The notes below the pieces were generated by a model. The model was not told where the DNA came from and did no database searches. It saw only the letters and a list, made by a program, of their open reading frames with translations. 64,000 nt of DNA from Chloranthus sessilifolius. Lineage: Eukaryota > Streptophyta > Magnoliopsida > Chloranthales > Chloranthaceae. Shown piece by piece: positions 42,175 to 53,370 of this stretch. The stretch lies in the NCBI GenBank assembly GCA_021018995.1, contig CM037598.1, forward strand, positions 49,615,185-49,679,184, in the 5' to 3' direction. Made by a program: the position numbers and the translations under genes. The first letter of the stretch is position 1. Each line of letters starts with the position of its first letter.

Positions 42175-43696
42175 TGACAGCACATGCGAAAAGAACAACA
42201 CCCACCACCTTACCACTCCTTACGGTTGTGATTGCTTTAACTTCCACTTGGGTTGGGGAACCTTCACCAATCATATACTGGTCCTTGGGGTTGGTCATTG
42301 TTTGGCTTGACAATCTACCCTCTTCCCTCTTAGGCAGAATATTTTATATTTTACCTAGCTGGTCTTCAATTTTTTTGATACTCTGATTGTGAGAGTTCAC
42401 AGTCTGTGACAAGCAGCTGAGGTTTTACAGTGATGACAAAACCTTCGCCTCAAAGGAGGGTGCCCTGTTCTGTGGTGGTGGTGGCAAAGCTAACTGACTT
42501 GGTTGTGCCACAGGCTGAGGAAATTGCTATCTTGGAACATAATCTTGGTTGTACTGCTGAACTAGTCTATATGGCATTGCTTGTTATTGTTGGGATTGCA
42601 GAAAGTTGTCCTGTCTCCACCTTAAATTGGGGTGATTTCTCCATGGATACCCTGCAGGCTATTTCCCATATGATTGGACAGAGTTTGCATGCTCCATAAC
42701 CAGTTCAGGGTACTAACCAGTAAAAGGACAATCAAGCAGTGAGTGTGTAGAAGATTGGCATATCAGACATGCCTCTTCCTCCTGTGCGGCAGTTTGGGGT
42801 TGCAACCCACTCAACACTTTATCAAATTTTTGGAAAAGCTATCCACCTTCTTTGCCAAGTCATTGTACACATTATGCTCATACAATTTTCCCTTGGAAGT
42901 GGTTTCTTTTATTACTCTAACAGCTGGTTCCATATCATTTCTTGACAAAGACTCTTCCTGTATGGAGTTTTTACTTGTCACATCAAATAAATCCTAGGCT
43001 TCCTCATCAGTTTTGCTGAGGTATGTGCCACCACAAGATGCATCAATCATATCTTCACTCTTAGAGTCAATCCCTTGGTAGAAGCTTTAGATAAGCAGCC
43101 ACTTAGAGATTTGATGGTGTGGGTACTGCCTCAGCAGCTCTTTAAACCTTTCTCAGCCTCATGAAAATCCTCAGTTGGGAATTAAGCAAAGGAGATGATG
43201 CCCTTTCTCAACTGGCTGGTTTTATTCATAGGGAAAAATTTAGTTAAAAACTGACATTTTAGGGCATTCCAGGAGGTTATGTTGTTGGGTGGGAGCATGT
43301 TGAGCAAATTTTTGGCTTTGTCCTTTAGTGAAAAAAGAAAAAGCCTAATTTTTGTTGCCTCCTCTCCCAGACCAACAATCTTGAATGTAGTGCATAAAGT
43401 TAGGAATTCATCTATGTGCTTATAAGGATCCTCCTTATCCCATGAAAAGATGACAACATTTGGATGGTTTGGGCCTTAATTTCATAGTCGCCCTCAATAT
43501 TGGGGAATTGAATGTAGAAGGGGGATGAGTGCATCTCTGGTGCATAGTATTCCCTCAATGGGCTTGGTTGTTCACCCATCTCAAATGTTTCAATTTGGTC
43601 AGCAGGGGTAGGTGGTGTGTGTCTAGGCCTAAGGACTCTTTCAATTTCTAGATTTAAAGGTTTTAGCTTAGGATGGAGAGACCTTCTACCCAGCAT
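42175..43696 (-). pseudogene. E7 gag, C-terminally cut
   Basis: Start ATG at 43696 (MLGRRSLHPKLKPLNLEIER), second candidate at MGEQPSPLREYYAPE near 43580. IQFPNIEGDYEIKAQTIQMLSSFHG is followed by a frameshift near 43440. The Retrotrans_gag domain continues in other frames to about 43050. The CCHC knuckle (ACLICQSSTHSL) is near 42770, and the Gln-rich and NPKDQYMIGEGS-like parts lie near 42280. The sequence stops after VTTVRSGK at 42175 where E4 begins. Many stops; non-functional. Confidence 0.82.
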
Positions 43697-44001
43697 ACAA
43701 CACATCAGTAAGTAAAAAAAATACTTATAGCAGCAAAAAAGAATGATAAAAACTATTGTAAAATTCAACTGCTGAAATTAAGGCACAACAGAAGTGAAAC
43801 CAGAGCAAGGGATAAAAGGATGCAAACTAGGGCAAACAATGCTCCAGCTGTAGCTATCAACTCCCCTCTTTGTTGCTATTCCAGATCTGCAGGAAACAAA
43901 AATAAATTCAGCAGTACTTTTAATTAAATAAATAACAGGCAACAACTAAATTTATAGAAAGAAAAATAAAAACTCAGATCTACTATTTAGATCAAATGTC
44001 C

Positions 44002-44015
44002 ACGACAGCGACGTC
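44002..44015 (-). promoter_or_regulatory. E7 primer binding site, mutated
   Basis: Minus strand TGACGTCGCTGTCG in place of TGGCGCCGTTGCCG. Four changes have occurred, so pairing with tRNA-Asp would be weak. Position next to the LTR end and the ATTTTT spacer identify it. Confidence 0.75.
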
Positions 44016-45037
44016 AAAAATTGGTTGGTTTAAATTGCTTGTGTTGTTATTTCATTATTGGAAATGTGGTAAAAATAGGGCAGTAAAAATAAATAAAAAA
44101 GGGGGAGTGAAATGGAGTGAAATAACATAAAAACAATAATCTATACACACAGTCCTGCAAGATCCAAGGCCGTTATAGCAAGTTTTGATAAGTAAGAGTT
44201 TGTCCCACAGGAAAATTTGATCTAAGAATACAAGGTTGAATAGTAGACCTCCAAATCTGGCTATAGATCTGGCACCACTAACCTAAACTAGAAAGCAAAG
44301 ATAAAGAAAGGGAGTTTTGCGGTGTCATAAAACTAAAATAAATTAGAAAAGAAAATTACAGATCTACACTAAAAGAAAGGGGTTTAGAAAAGGGTGGAAA
44401 TGGATCTGGAAAAATAAATGGAAAATGGGTGAGAAGTAATAAGATAGAGATTGATTTTTCACTGAAAAAGGATGGTGAAGCAGAGCAAGGATTGGACAGC
44501 TATCCTTCATTTGGCTACAAGCTCAAATGCAAGGAAAAAGAATCCAATCCAACCCTGGGATATAGACTAGGCTTATGGATATAACCTGTCCATTTGAGTG
44601 GTCACAGATTATCCCAGAGATATACTCCAGTCATGGGGTTAAAATCAGAACATAAAAACTACTGCAACCACTATCTTTGCAAGGCTACAAGCTCAAGCAT
44701 TCATAGGTGCAGAAAACCTATAAACTATATATAAGCACAAGAGATTATAGATTCTATGAATTAAGAAAAATAACTTTCATTGCCTAAAAAGTATTTACAA
44801 TGGTCAGGCCTCAAGACTGCAGTCCTGCAGAACTCCAAGACCCTTTACAAGCTTACACACAGACCTTTTTATGGCAGAAAATCAGTCCTAACTATTACAA
44901 AATGACTTAGCCAGCAAATGCTAAGCTAAGGAAGGAAGAAAAAGGAAAAAGATGACCTAACCCTAGAATGACCTAAGCACAGACTCTCCTCCTCGCTCAA
45001 AGCAAATTAGGTTATATTAGATGCCTATTTTTGGCTA

Positions 45038-45045
45038 TTTTTATA
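45038..45045 (-). promoter_or_regulatory. E7 LTR TATA box
   Basis: Minus strand AGCTATAAAAATAGCC; about 205 bases downstream of the array. Confidence 0.6.
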
Positions 45046-45249
45046 GCTTATACACAGGCCACATAAAATATCTTTGTGCCTTGGCCAATCAGAAAAAAGA
45101 AGAATCAAGTTAGTTAGGATTTTGATGATGTGGCCTAATTATAGCCAAGTGTTGCCTTGGTTAGTGGGAACAGCTCAGCACATCGGGATGTGTGCCCTAG
45201 ATATTGTGGAACCCTAAAAGTACCCTTGAAGGTTGAATCAGAATGCTAG

Positions 45250-45850
45250 AACCCAAGCCTCGATTGGTTGGAGCTTCAGATTATGGATATTGAGAGGTTC
45301 TCGAGTGGCTAGATTAGCTCTTGAAGCTTGCTCGATAGGCTGGAATGGTTCAGATTATGCAGCTCAAGTAGATAAGGCTCCAGGTATTGTATCTCGAGAG
45401 GCTCTCGATAGGCTGGCATTCTTTAATTTGCAGCTCGATAGGATATTTCAGAAGCTCCTGGAGAGACTGTCGATAAGCTGAATTGCTTGAAATTGTAGCT
45501 CGACAGGCTGAATTTCCTCAGGCTTTAGCTGCTCGATTGGATAAATTACACATGTTGTCAACTGCTCGAGATCAGCTTGAGATGGATTTCTGAAGGTGCA
45601 TCTGCTCAAGAACCACTCAAGCAAATGTTATTTGAAAAAACTAATCCTCTAGAGATGTGCTCGAGATGATTTTCTGAACCTCAAAACCACTCGAGAACTA
45701 CTCAAGGTTGAAAATCTGAAGCTATCTTTGCTTGAACTAGTCTAGGTAGCTCGAGATGCTAATTTGTTGCAGGCCTGAAGTTCTCAAGATCTGCTCGAGC
45801 TTAATTTGCTGGGGATTTAATTGCTTGAGAGCTGCTCGAGCTTGCATTTC
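45250..45850 (-). repeat. E7 LTR motif array (CTCGATAGGCTG / CTCGAG type)
   Basis: On the plus strand: CTCGATAGGCTGG near 45331 and 45413, CTCGAGAGGCTCTCG near 45403, CTCGATAGGATA near 45434, GTCGATAAGCTG near 45469, CTCGACAGGCTG near 45500, CTCGATTGG near 45532, CTCGAGAT near 45564 and 45660, and a series of GCTCGAG sites to 45841. About fifteen. The core is TCGA as in E3 but the flanks differ (GGCTG instead of GGTTC). Confidence 0.75.
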
Positions 45851-46178
45851 TCACTATCTGCTGCTGTGCATAGCCTGCTATAGCACTCCTCACTGCTTGG
45901 GTCCACCTTTCTTTTCACTGTGGGACTTTTAGGGCCTCCAGGCATGACAAATGGCCCCTATGGTATGGACCACCATGGTGCACTCTTTGTTCTTCCATTA
46001 GCTTCAAGAGTTGAGTACAAAATGCTCTCTTCTTAGCATCCTTTATGTGGATTGTTGCTATAAGCTGTGATTTATTTCTAGCTATAAAAATATACTCAAA
46101 TGACAATTATTAGATGGCTTAAAAGTGTGGTAAAGGCTAGGTTAGGAGGTGAAAAGTGTCATTTTTCTGTGATTGACA

Positions 46179-46477
46179 ATCGTACGCCCAAAACTGTATG
46201 AAACCACACAAAATGATATCAATAAAACCCCTAAAGGAGGATGTCAAATATCAGGGACTTATAAAAGAAAATTGAAACCTCACCTGAAGAAAGGGAATGA
46301 AGTCACCAATGGTCCTGACTCCCCTCACCCGATGAAACAACTGACCATAAAGGTGGGCTTGCATCGCCACACCCCACGCATAGGTGGACACACGCTCCAA
46401 GTCCACGAGCAGCGGCAGAAATAATCTACTGATACACCCCTAGGTAGAAGATGAAAATAGAACTCCTAAAAAATGCA
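46179..46477. other. Non-Athila flank, unassigned
   Basis: Unique-looking sequence next to the E7 insertion point. No gene recognised; probably the 3' part of the unit holding the PMD-like pseudogene. Confidence 0.3.
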
Positions 46478-47541
46478 TCAAGAAGGCCCTAATAACACGA
46501 TCCGCCTCTTCCGTGCCTCCAACAAGGGAGCCCGAGCTTCTATCACTCTGCAGCGACTCTCGTATGCCGCCACAAACTCAGGATGACACCTCGTAGGAGT
46601 GAACCCTACTCCAAAAGTATCGAGGAACCAAGTGGTCCTAATCAACCCTGGCCCAAACCTGCTAGAATCATACTCGGTCCCGAAGCACTCGACACTCACC
46701 ACCTGATAGTCACATAGAATCTGTCCAGTCACAAGCTCACCCTCGAACGTCACTCCAGTGACACGTACCCAGTCCTCAGGGGTCAACAACATCATCCTTA
46801 TAGGGAAAAGCAATGCCTAATGATCCTCTCTCCACCTCCCAACTATTGCCCCGACCAAACCGACGTTAGGACAAAAAGGTTTTAGCCTTAGGATGGGTCC
46901 GGAACCAAAGGATGCAAGCCTCTCCTATTGGAATGTAGGGAGAACCCGATACCATGCATGATACTTGCCCCACACATAACTAATGCATAGGGAAATGGTC
47001 TCCAAAATGTACGATGAAAGAATAAAAGAAATGTAAGAAATACAGTACGAAACAAAACAACTTATCACGGCTAGGCGATAATAGTAAAACAAGAGAACAA
47101 AATTTATGCTGACTAATAAGCACAACATGCAAAGCAATATACAAACATGATGCATAAATACCCACACACTAGAACTAAATGCAGGTTCTACACAAAAGTA
47201 AAGAGGTTTAAATTCCCTAGAAATCTACGTTATAATTAGAATGGACCAAACACTTACCCGATTTGACAAGAAGGCGTCGGCTAATGGGATCTGTATCAGA
47301 CGCTCGGCACGAGGCAGATCATCACCCTCAGTGACATGAGGAACCACACCCTCATCACCATGAGGAACCTCATCCCCTCGACTATCACCATGACCTCGAT
47401 AACACCCTCCTCAGCACCACCGCCTCCACCAACACGAACCTCGCGCTTGACGAGAACCTCCGGGGTACCCTCACCCACCAGCATCTGCTCGATCTCTGAG
47501 ATGGTCATACTACTCTCAGGCTCCATCTCACTAGAAATCAT
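46478..47541 (-). pseudogene. Plant-mobile-domain-like gene remnant
   Basis: The minus strand has a first segment from ATG 47541 (SEMEPESSMTISEIEQMLVGEGTPEVLVKREV). The reading ends at a good splice donor, GGGTAAGTG at about 47259-47251. Downstream, VGLVGAIVGRWREDH, a stop, then ALLFPIRMMLLTPEDWVRVTGVTFEGELVTGQ resembles the W-R-P-E-T-H-T-F-x-F-P ... T-x-E-D-x-x-x-x-T-G-L core of plant mobile (PMD/MAIN-like) domains. The C-terminal part VVSVECFGTEYD...RFGPGLIRTTWFLDTFG ends at 46478. PMD sequences occur both in host genes and in transposons. The gene is interrupted by one stop; whether it was a host gene or element cargo is open. Confidence 0.4.
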
Positions 47542-47577
47542 GTGAAAAATGGAAGAAAATGTAAGAAATCGTGCCAA

Positions 47578-48947
47578 ATTCCAATGGGCAGATCACGAGA
47601 TATCAAGGCGGATCATGAAATATCAAGGAAACATGAAAACTAGAACACTCGAGAGAAGGGAAGCACAAAAGCACAGGAAGTCAGAATGCGCAACTCAAAT
47701 GAGATGAAACCGCACCTTATATAGACACATGCCCAATCCCGCGTAGGCTGCAATACATGCAATCTAATCCAGTGCAACAAAATAAGAACACATCCCATAT
47801 CCCGTGCATCACTGAAAATGTGGGATCGGAGCCCCATCAGCTGGAAGGAGGGGCAAATGAAACCTGCTAATCTTATATAGTGCGGAATTTTAATCAAGGA
47901 CTCTGGCAACAACGCAGAATTCGAAGAGGTGCTAGAACACTTGCCGTCACGACCAGACGACATTTATATCACGCGCAACATCACATGTGCGTAATTGAAT
48001 TAAGCGCCCACCATATAATGCTTAATTAACCAACGTTTCCTATGACGGGACCCAAATGCCCTTTGTAAGAATCAAAGAGAAAATCTCTTAATCTTTAAAG
48101 GAACGAATTTCCATGCGACACCCCAAACCCTCGGAAGAGCCAATAAGAAGGTGACCTCTCTTGATAGGTGAGGGCATTTTGGAATGCTAAGAGTGTAAGA
48201 ATTATTGAGAGTCTAAATACTTGTGTACGCAGGGTGTCTAGGGAACTTTGACAAAGGCACTCAATTCTGGAAATTAGTACATAAGCTATGCATACATAGG
48301 CTGTACGCCTGAACAAACTTTTGAATTTTTTAGCTATGCGTACATAGGATGTACGCACAGCTTAATATACTTATATTTTCTAGATTACAGATTCGAGTTG
48401 GGCGAAAAATGGGGTTTTTAAGGCAATGCCTCCCGGGACTCTTCTTTTAACCTTTTTCGCGTTTCTCCTCACAGTGCTTAAAGGATACAGGGCCGATTCG
48501 ATGCAACTAATGCACTCCCCAAGGTTTTAAGCTCTATAACAGGCTTGGTGACCCACCCGATATACCTCCAGTGCGACTGCCTTCTCTGATACTAGATGGG
48601 ATGGTTCTATTCGAGATCATCACCACTAGGGCTGCCGCTATACTTGGAACTGGGTCTGATATATTGTAACCTATTTTTCCCTCCCGTTTGTAAAAGCTAC
48701 CTGCGAGAAATAAAATTATTAAGTCCCTTGGCTCACTTTTAAATTTCAGTTTTAAGGAAATTTACTTAAGTCTACAAATGGGGCTTTCGCCACCATTCTA
48801 TATCCGGGCTATGACAGTCCCGTGCTGCCACTACGGGCCTACATTCATTGATGAAATATGACAAGCAATAAGAAAATGATGGGGCTAGTCAAGCGCTTAG
48901 GTGGAAATGTAAAGAAAAGTAAATGACAGAAATTTAAATCTGAGCTG
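47578..48947. other. Non-Athila intergenic stretch
   Basis: No recognisable gene. CpG is more frequent here than in the Athila copies. A short near-repeat AGCTATGC(A/G)TACATAGG...GTACGC occurs twice at 48286-48358. Open frames here are short and show no domain. Confidence 0.35.
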
Positions 48948-49079
48948 TCAAGTAGGCCTGCCAAACGGCTTTGGCGGTAAATGACGGTATTTAAATAAAA
49001 TTATCAAGTAGGCCTGGCAAACGGCTTAGGCGGTAAATGACTCAAGTAGGCCCGCCAAATGGCTTAGGCGGTAAGTGAC
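48948..49079 (+). repeat. Three copies of a 38-bp repeat
   Basis: Units at 48948-48985, 49004-49041 and 49042-49079, each TCAAGTAGGCCYGCCAAA then a GGCT / GGCGGTAARTGAC end. The last two are directly adjacent, the first separated by 18 bases. Inside each unit GGCCTGCCAAACGGC... has partial inverted symmetry with GGCGG. Confidence 0.85.
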
Positions 49080-49194
49080 AGGAATTGTAGGGGTAAATGA
49101 AAAAAATGTGGAATCGTAGGGGTGAGTAAAAAATACAAATATAGACAAAAAAAGTGAAAAACACATGCAATGGGGCCTATTTCAAGGAAAAGTT

Positions 49195-49445
49195 ATAAAA
49201 AACTATCCCTAGAGGAGTCGCCATCTGTGCAACCGTGGACCATGCGGGCCAGTCGAGACAATGCGCTGAAACATGTAGTCGCCACCAAAACCTTTTGCTG
49301 TCCCGAGATAACCAAAATCAATATCGTGTGCACCGAAGTGATAGATTTCACTTTGAATCACCGATGAATGTCAAAGCCTCTTGGGTAAGGACTTCGGTTA
49401 CCTATCGAGAAGGAATTAGGCACCCGATTGACCCGCTTGTAAGCG
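49195..49445 (+). other. Possible LTR/leader fragment of another gypsy (Tat/Ogre-like) element
   Basis: GGAGTCGCCATCTG near 49213 and GGTTACCTATCGAGAAGGAATTAGGCACCCG near 49396 recall the GAGTCGCCA ... TAGGCACCC signature common near the 5' end of plant Tat/Ogre-type elements. No pol is visible nearby, so this is a tentative call. Confidence 0.3.
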
Positions 49446-50669
49446 GTCTTTACTATTGCTAAGTGTATATAAAAAAAATGTAAAATTGTGCGGCACTTCC
49501 CCACGCCCGAAGGCACTCTGATCCTCTTTGAGCCTCCCACAGTCACCAAAATTTCGGCAGTGTGACAGCTCAAATTCTAGGATAGAGGAAAAGCAAAAGA
49601 AGGTAGAGGAATAGAGGGGAGGGCTAGAGCTCTTGAGCTCTTGTAGCATCGTCGTAGATCTTCATGTCGCTGCGAATTCGGATGAGCTTTCAAAAGTGGA
49701 TGGGTTAGAGTAAGGGTTATAACATGGTAAGGCTTGGGAGCTTGGATCTTGGGAGTAATGGCATGGGATAATGATTCTAAGGCTAAGACTTAGAGAGTTG
49801 GATGTTGGAAGTGTAATGGCTATGAGGGATGCTAGATATTCAAGGTTAGGGAAGCTTAAGACTTGAGTTTGGTGACTATTTTTTTATAGTTTTTTCTTTA
49901 GGAATGACAAAAGGTGTTAAACAAGGGGGGAGGGGTGTGGGAGGCTCTCTATTTTAAGAGGGAGAGGCGGTTAGTGAGTAATTAACTCACTAATTAACTC
50001 AATAATGTAAAATCGAAGGTTTTCTTGGATTTTTAAGGCTTAGATAGGTGGGAAATGGATTTAATGGTAGATGATAGGGTGAAGTAATAAGTGGAAATAG
50101 GGTCATAAATAAAACTAATAGGGTCACTAGAGTCCTGAAGAAACCCACCCTAAATTTTGAGGTGGTCCACAAGTCAAACCCATCAATTGAAATTCGGCCA
50201 TTTTTGAAGGAAATTAAGACTTAAGTATGGCAACCTCAATTTTTCCTTACCAGAAAACCCAGACCGTCAGATAGCACTCACAACCCACATCACGATCCAC
50301 ACCAGGTAATGAAGTGCTTCTACCTACTACCTAATGGCTCAAATTTTTCCCGAATTAAATGATTGGAAGAACCGAGCCATCACATAATGGTAAGTACTTA
50401 TACAATATAAAATCAAAGTAGCAAGCGAATAGCAAAGTGGAAGGCAAGCAAGCTAATAACAACTATTCACAAAAGATTTACAAAATTAACCCTTTGAACA
50501 TCCCATAATCACATAAAAACATCCACCGGTGAAGGTCGTTCCTCAGCTCAACCGTGTAGCCACACATCTACACATTGTATTCTTTTATCCAAGTACTTTA
50601 CCTTACAAAATCCCAAAAATCCCTCACGCTCACTCTCCCCTCAGCTAAGAATAATGCTCCTCGGGCAAG
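49446..50669. other. Non-Athila stretch up to the E6 insertion
   Basis: No gene found. AT-rich with short homopolymers; direct TAATTAACTCA copies at about 49979-50005. Probably continues the element or host sequence that starts at 46179. Confidence 0.3.
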
Positions 50670-52277
50670 TGTTGGTGTCGATGCTCAGACTGCTGCTATT
50701 TTATTATAAATCAGTGGAGAAAATAAATCAAGAGTGGAAATGTGGAGATGGGTCATTATAGCAAGTCTAAAACACACATAGTCCTATAAGATACAGGGTC
50801 CATTGTAGCAAGTTTTGATAAGTAAGAGTTTGTCCCACATAGAAATTGATCACGAACCCAAAATGGGCTATAATAGTAGGCCTCCAGATCTGGCTACAGA
50901 TCCGACAATCCTAAAGAAAGGGAGTAGGGTGTCACGACTATACTAAATTAATCCTAAAAATAGAGAAATATAATGTAGCCCTATCCTAAAGAAATCATTA
51001 AAAAGAAGATGGTGATGGTGTGTACCAGAATAAAATACAAAAGTTGTGAGAAGTAAGCAGGTTAAGCTATAATTAATGTAGTGATGTAACTCAAATTTAG
51101 TCTGTCTCTATAGCGTTCCTTGTTGAGACGCTATTAAAAGCCTCAACAAGGTAAAACTATTTGGTTTAACCCATGGAATTTGGGGTGCTTTTAGGGCTAT
51201 ACTCTGTCCACTTTAATGGTCAAAGGATATCCGATAGAGTCTATCAAATCCCATTGGTTAAAACAGACTGTGCCAATCTAACCCATAGGAGTGGACTAAT
51301 CATTCCCCCAGCCACTGGGCCAGATCAAGCTATGAATACTATTGTAGCACTATGTAATGCCAGTCTACAAGCTCCCCAGATCTGCGCACAGACCTGGCTG
51401 ACATCCATAGGTATTCCAACCCATAAGATCCTAAGTGTTTTGCTAAGGCCAACTGCTCACTAGTGCCCACAAAAGGACCATACAACAGGTTGAATAAGGC
51501 TTTAGATTCAACTGGTCATTACTACAAACGGCCTGCAATGACTCAGCCTCAACCTACAATTACTACAAAGAGATCAGATCTAACATCTGATGTTGGTTTG
51601 GTAAAACAGAGGGGAGCCAATTCCTGTACAAACCTCCTCATAAGGCTCTAGAAACTCATGTGCAGGGGAGAAGAATCCTTCTCAAACATGGGAATGGACA
51701 CAACCTTAGGGCTATACTCTATCCACTTGAATGGTCACAGGGTATTCCATTGGTGGGTCCATACTACAGAGGCCTGAGAAAGAACATGAAAACTGCTGCA
51801 ATCACCATGGTTCACAAGCCTCCGAGCTCCCTGAATCTCACTACAGATCCAGTATTGCTTTCCATGGGGCTATCAAACCAAGGGAAATCAGATGGTAAAC
51901 AATAGATCTACTAGAAACTAAATGGGCTAGTCCCAAATACAAGGATCTTATAGACATCTAAAGAAAATATAAGATCTTTAAATTCAATTAGGCATTAAAA
52001 CGACAATCCATTGATGAACACAAAACGTACAATGAACTGTCTCCAGGCTGCAGCCTGTACACAACTGCTCATCCATAATTCCAATGTATACCAAAAACCT
52101 ATTAGAAATTGAAATAAAACTAAACCTAGCTGCTTACAGGGGGGTTAACCAGCAAGCGCTGGGCTAAGAGAGAAGAAAAATAAGAAAAAGAGATGATCAA
52201 ACCCTAACCCTAGCCTGCTGAAGTTCTCAGCAGACAGAGGATGAAGGAAAGATAAAAATAATAAACTCTAAGTACAA

Positions 52278-52285
52278 CTTATATA
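52278..52285 (-). promoter_or_regulatory. E6 LTR TATA box
   Basis: Minus strand GAGTATATAAGTTG; identical core and near-identical context to E4. Confidence 0.65.
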
Positions 52286-52479
52286 CTCTGTCCATAAGGC
52301 TTTGGCTCTGAAGAGATTAACCCTAATGTTTCTAACAGACGTGGAACTGCTTCAACCCTTGGATGCCTGGAGATATGCACCTCGAAATCTGTGCCTCAGG
52401 AAGTGTGCCCTAGCCTTGGGAAATTCCTAAAAAGTCCTTCAATTAAAATTGAGAAGTGGAGAACCCGAGCTTCGTGGGG

Positions 52480-53060
52480 CTGACATCTGCATTAGTTTCA
52501 TTCATGCAGTTGAGAGCCATCACGGAGTTGCCTTTTACTGGTGAGAAGTGCTTACTTGCGCAGTCAATCTTTAGTTTGTCACAAAGTTCCTTTGAGCTGC
52601 CTTGCTGTCGTGGAGATGATCTAGAGCACCAGGACTCTTCACACAGATAGAGCTTCAGAAGCACTCTCTCTCGCTGAGTGCTCATGCAGTAAGGCGCCTG
52701 TGCTTGCGTAGTAACCGATTAGGCTCTAGGGTGCGCGAGAGCTATGCGAGAGAAATTTTGGGTGTCTCTCTCTTCTTTGGTTACGCAAGAACTCCATGAG
52801 GTGATTGATTGTTCTTTGTGCATATGAACTCGTTATGTTCTGGGTGCAACTGCTTTGGGCTCGTTCTTCGCGAGAGCTTCGTGAGGACAAATTATGAGAG
52901 TTTTAAATTGCGACATCTTTGTGATGTCTTTTCTATTCTCCTCTTGACTGCGTGGCCGATCTGAACGAGGGCAGCTTTCACTGCATCATTAGCTTCGTGA
53001 GGGGGATCCTCAACTCTGTGAGATGATTCTTTTGTCACTCTGAGGCATTGCATTTGCTGT
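52480..53060 (-). repeat. E6 LTR motif array
   Basis: Seen on the plus strand as TTGCGCAGTC near 52556, TTGCGTAG near 52704, GCGCGAGAGCTATGCGAGAG near 52733, TTACGCAAG near 52782, TTCGCGAGAGCTTCGTGAGG near 52868, TTCGTGAGG near 52993 and TCTGTGAGATG near 53016. More decayed than E2 or E3, with many CG sites turned to TG or CA. Confidence 0.65.
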
Positions 53061-53355
53061 TGTTGCGGCTTCCTCCATTCTCAGCTAACTTTTTCCATCT
53101 GCTAGGCATTTGGTCGATGATGACCAGCAATTGAATCACCATGGTGAACGCTACCAGGGTGTTCCATTAGACTTTGGGTCGGCTGTCATCTTTACATGTA
53201 TTCCCTCTCTTCTTTGGACCAAAAATCATGGATTTTGTAGCTGCACTGATTATTGCTAACTACAAGACAAACTTAAAACATGATTATTAGGGAGCTTCAA
53301 GGTCCTGTAAAGGCTAGATTAAGAGGTGAAAAGTGGTAATTTTCAATGAATAACA

Positions 53356-53370
53356 CACCCCCAAACCTAA
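53356..53370 (-). promoter_or_regulatory. E6 3' polypurine tract
   Basis: Minus strand TTAGGTTTGGGGGTG directly before TGTTATTC. Confidence 0.87.

Larger units (their letters stand above)
42175..46178 (-). mobile_element. E7: 5' part of an Athila-type retrotransposon
   Basis: Minus strand: complete 5' LTR, a mutated PBS and gag up to the LRSG segment, where it is cut by the 3' LTR end of E4. Protease and pol are not seen anywhere in an obvious continuing position; E8 has a different LTR type and is unlikely to be its other half. At its LTR start (46178) it joins non-Athila DNA, so it inserted there. Confidence 0.8.
44022..46178 (-). repeat. E7 5' LTR (about 2.16 kb)
   Basis: The minus strand starts TGTCAATCACAGAAAAATGACAC at 46178 and ends near 44022 before the PBS. 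It contains the motif array, a TATA box (TATAAAAA on minus, 45038-45045), one R/U5 module (inverted TATAACCTGTCCATTTGAGTGG near 44580) and the conserved terminal block (inverted, AAGTTTTGATAAGTAAGAG near 44181). Confidence 0.85.
50670..53355 (-). repeat. E6 3' LTR, complete (2686 bp)
   Basis: The minus strand starts TGTTATTCATTGAAAATTACC at 53355 and ends CCAACA at 50670. It carries a motif array, TATATAAG on minus at 52278-52285, R/U5 modules (inverted, near 51720 and 51206) and the conserved terminal block near 50813. It is closest to E4 and E8. Confidence 0.87.

Noticed and set aside
26606-46178. E8 integrase-LTR as the missing 3' half of E7
   Set aside because: The LTR starts (TGTCAATCACAG against TTATTCACTAAAAAG) and the array motifs (CTCGATAGG against CTCGC) differ too much to be a 5'/3' pair.
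47640-47963. 107-codon open frame on minus in the non-Athila island
   Set aside because: No domain, no conservation visible within the window and a composition typical of random open frames.
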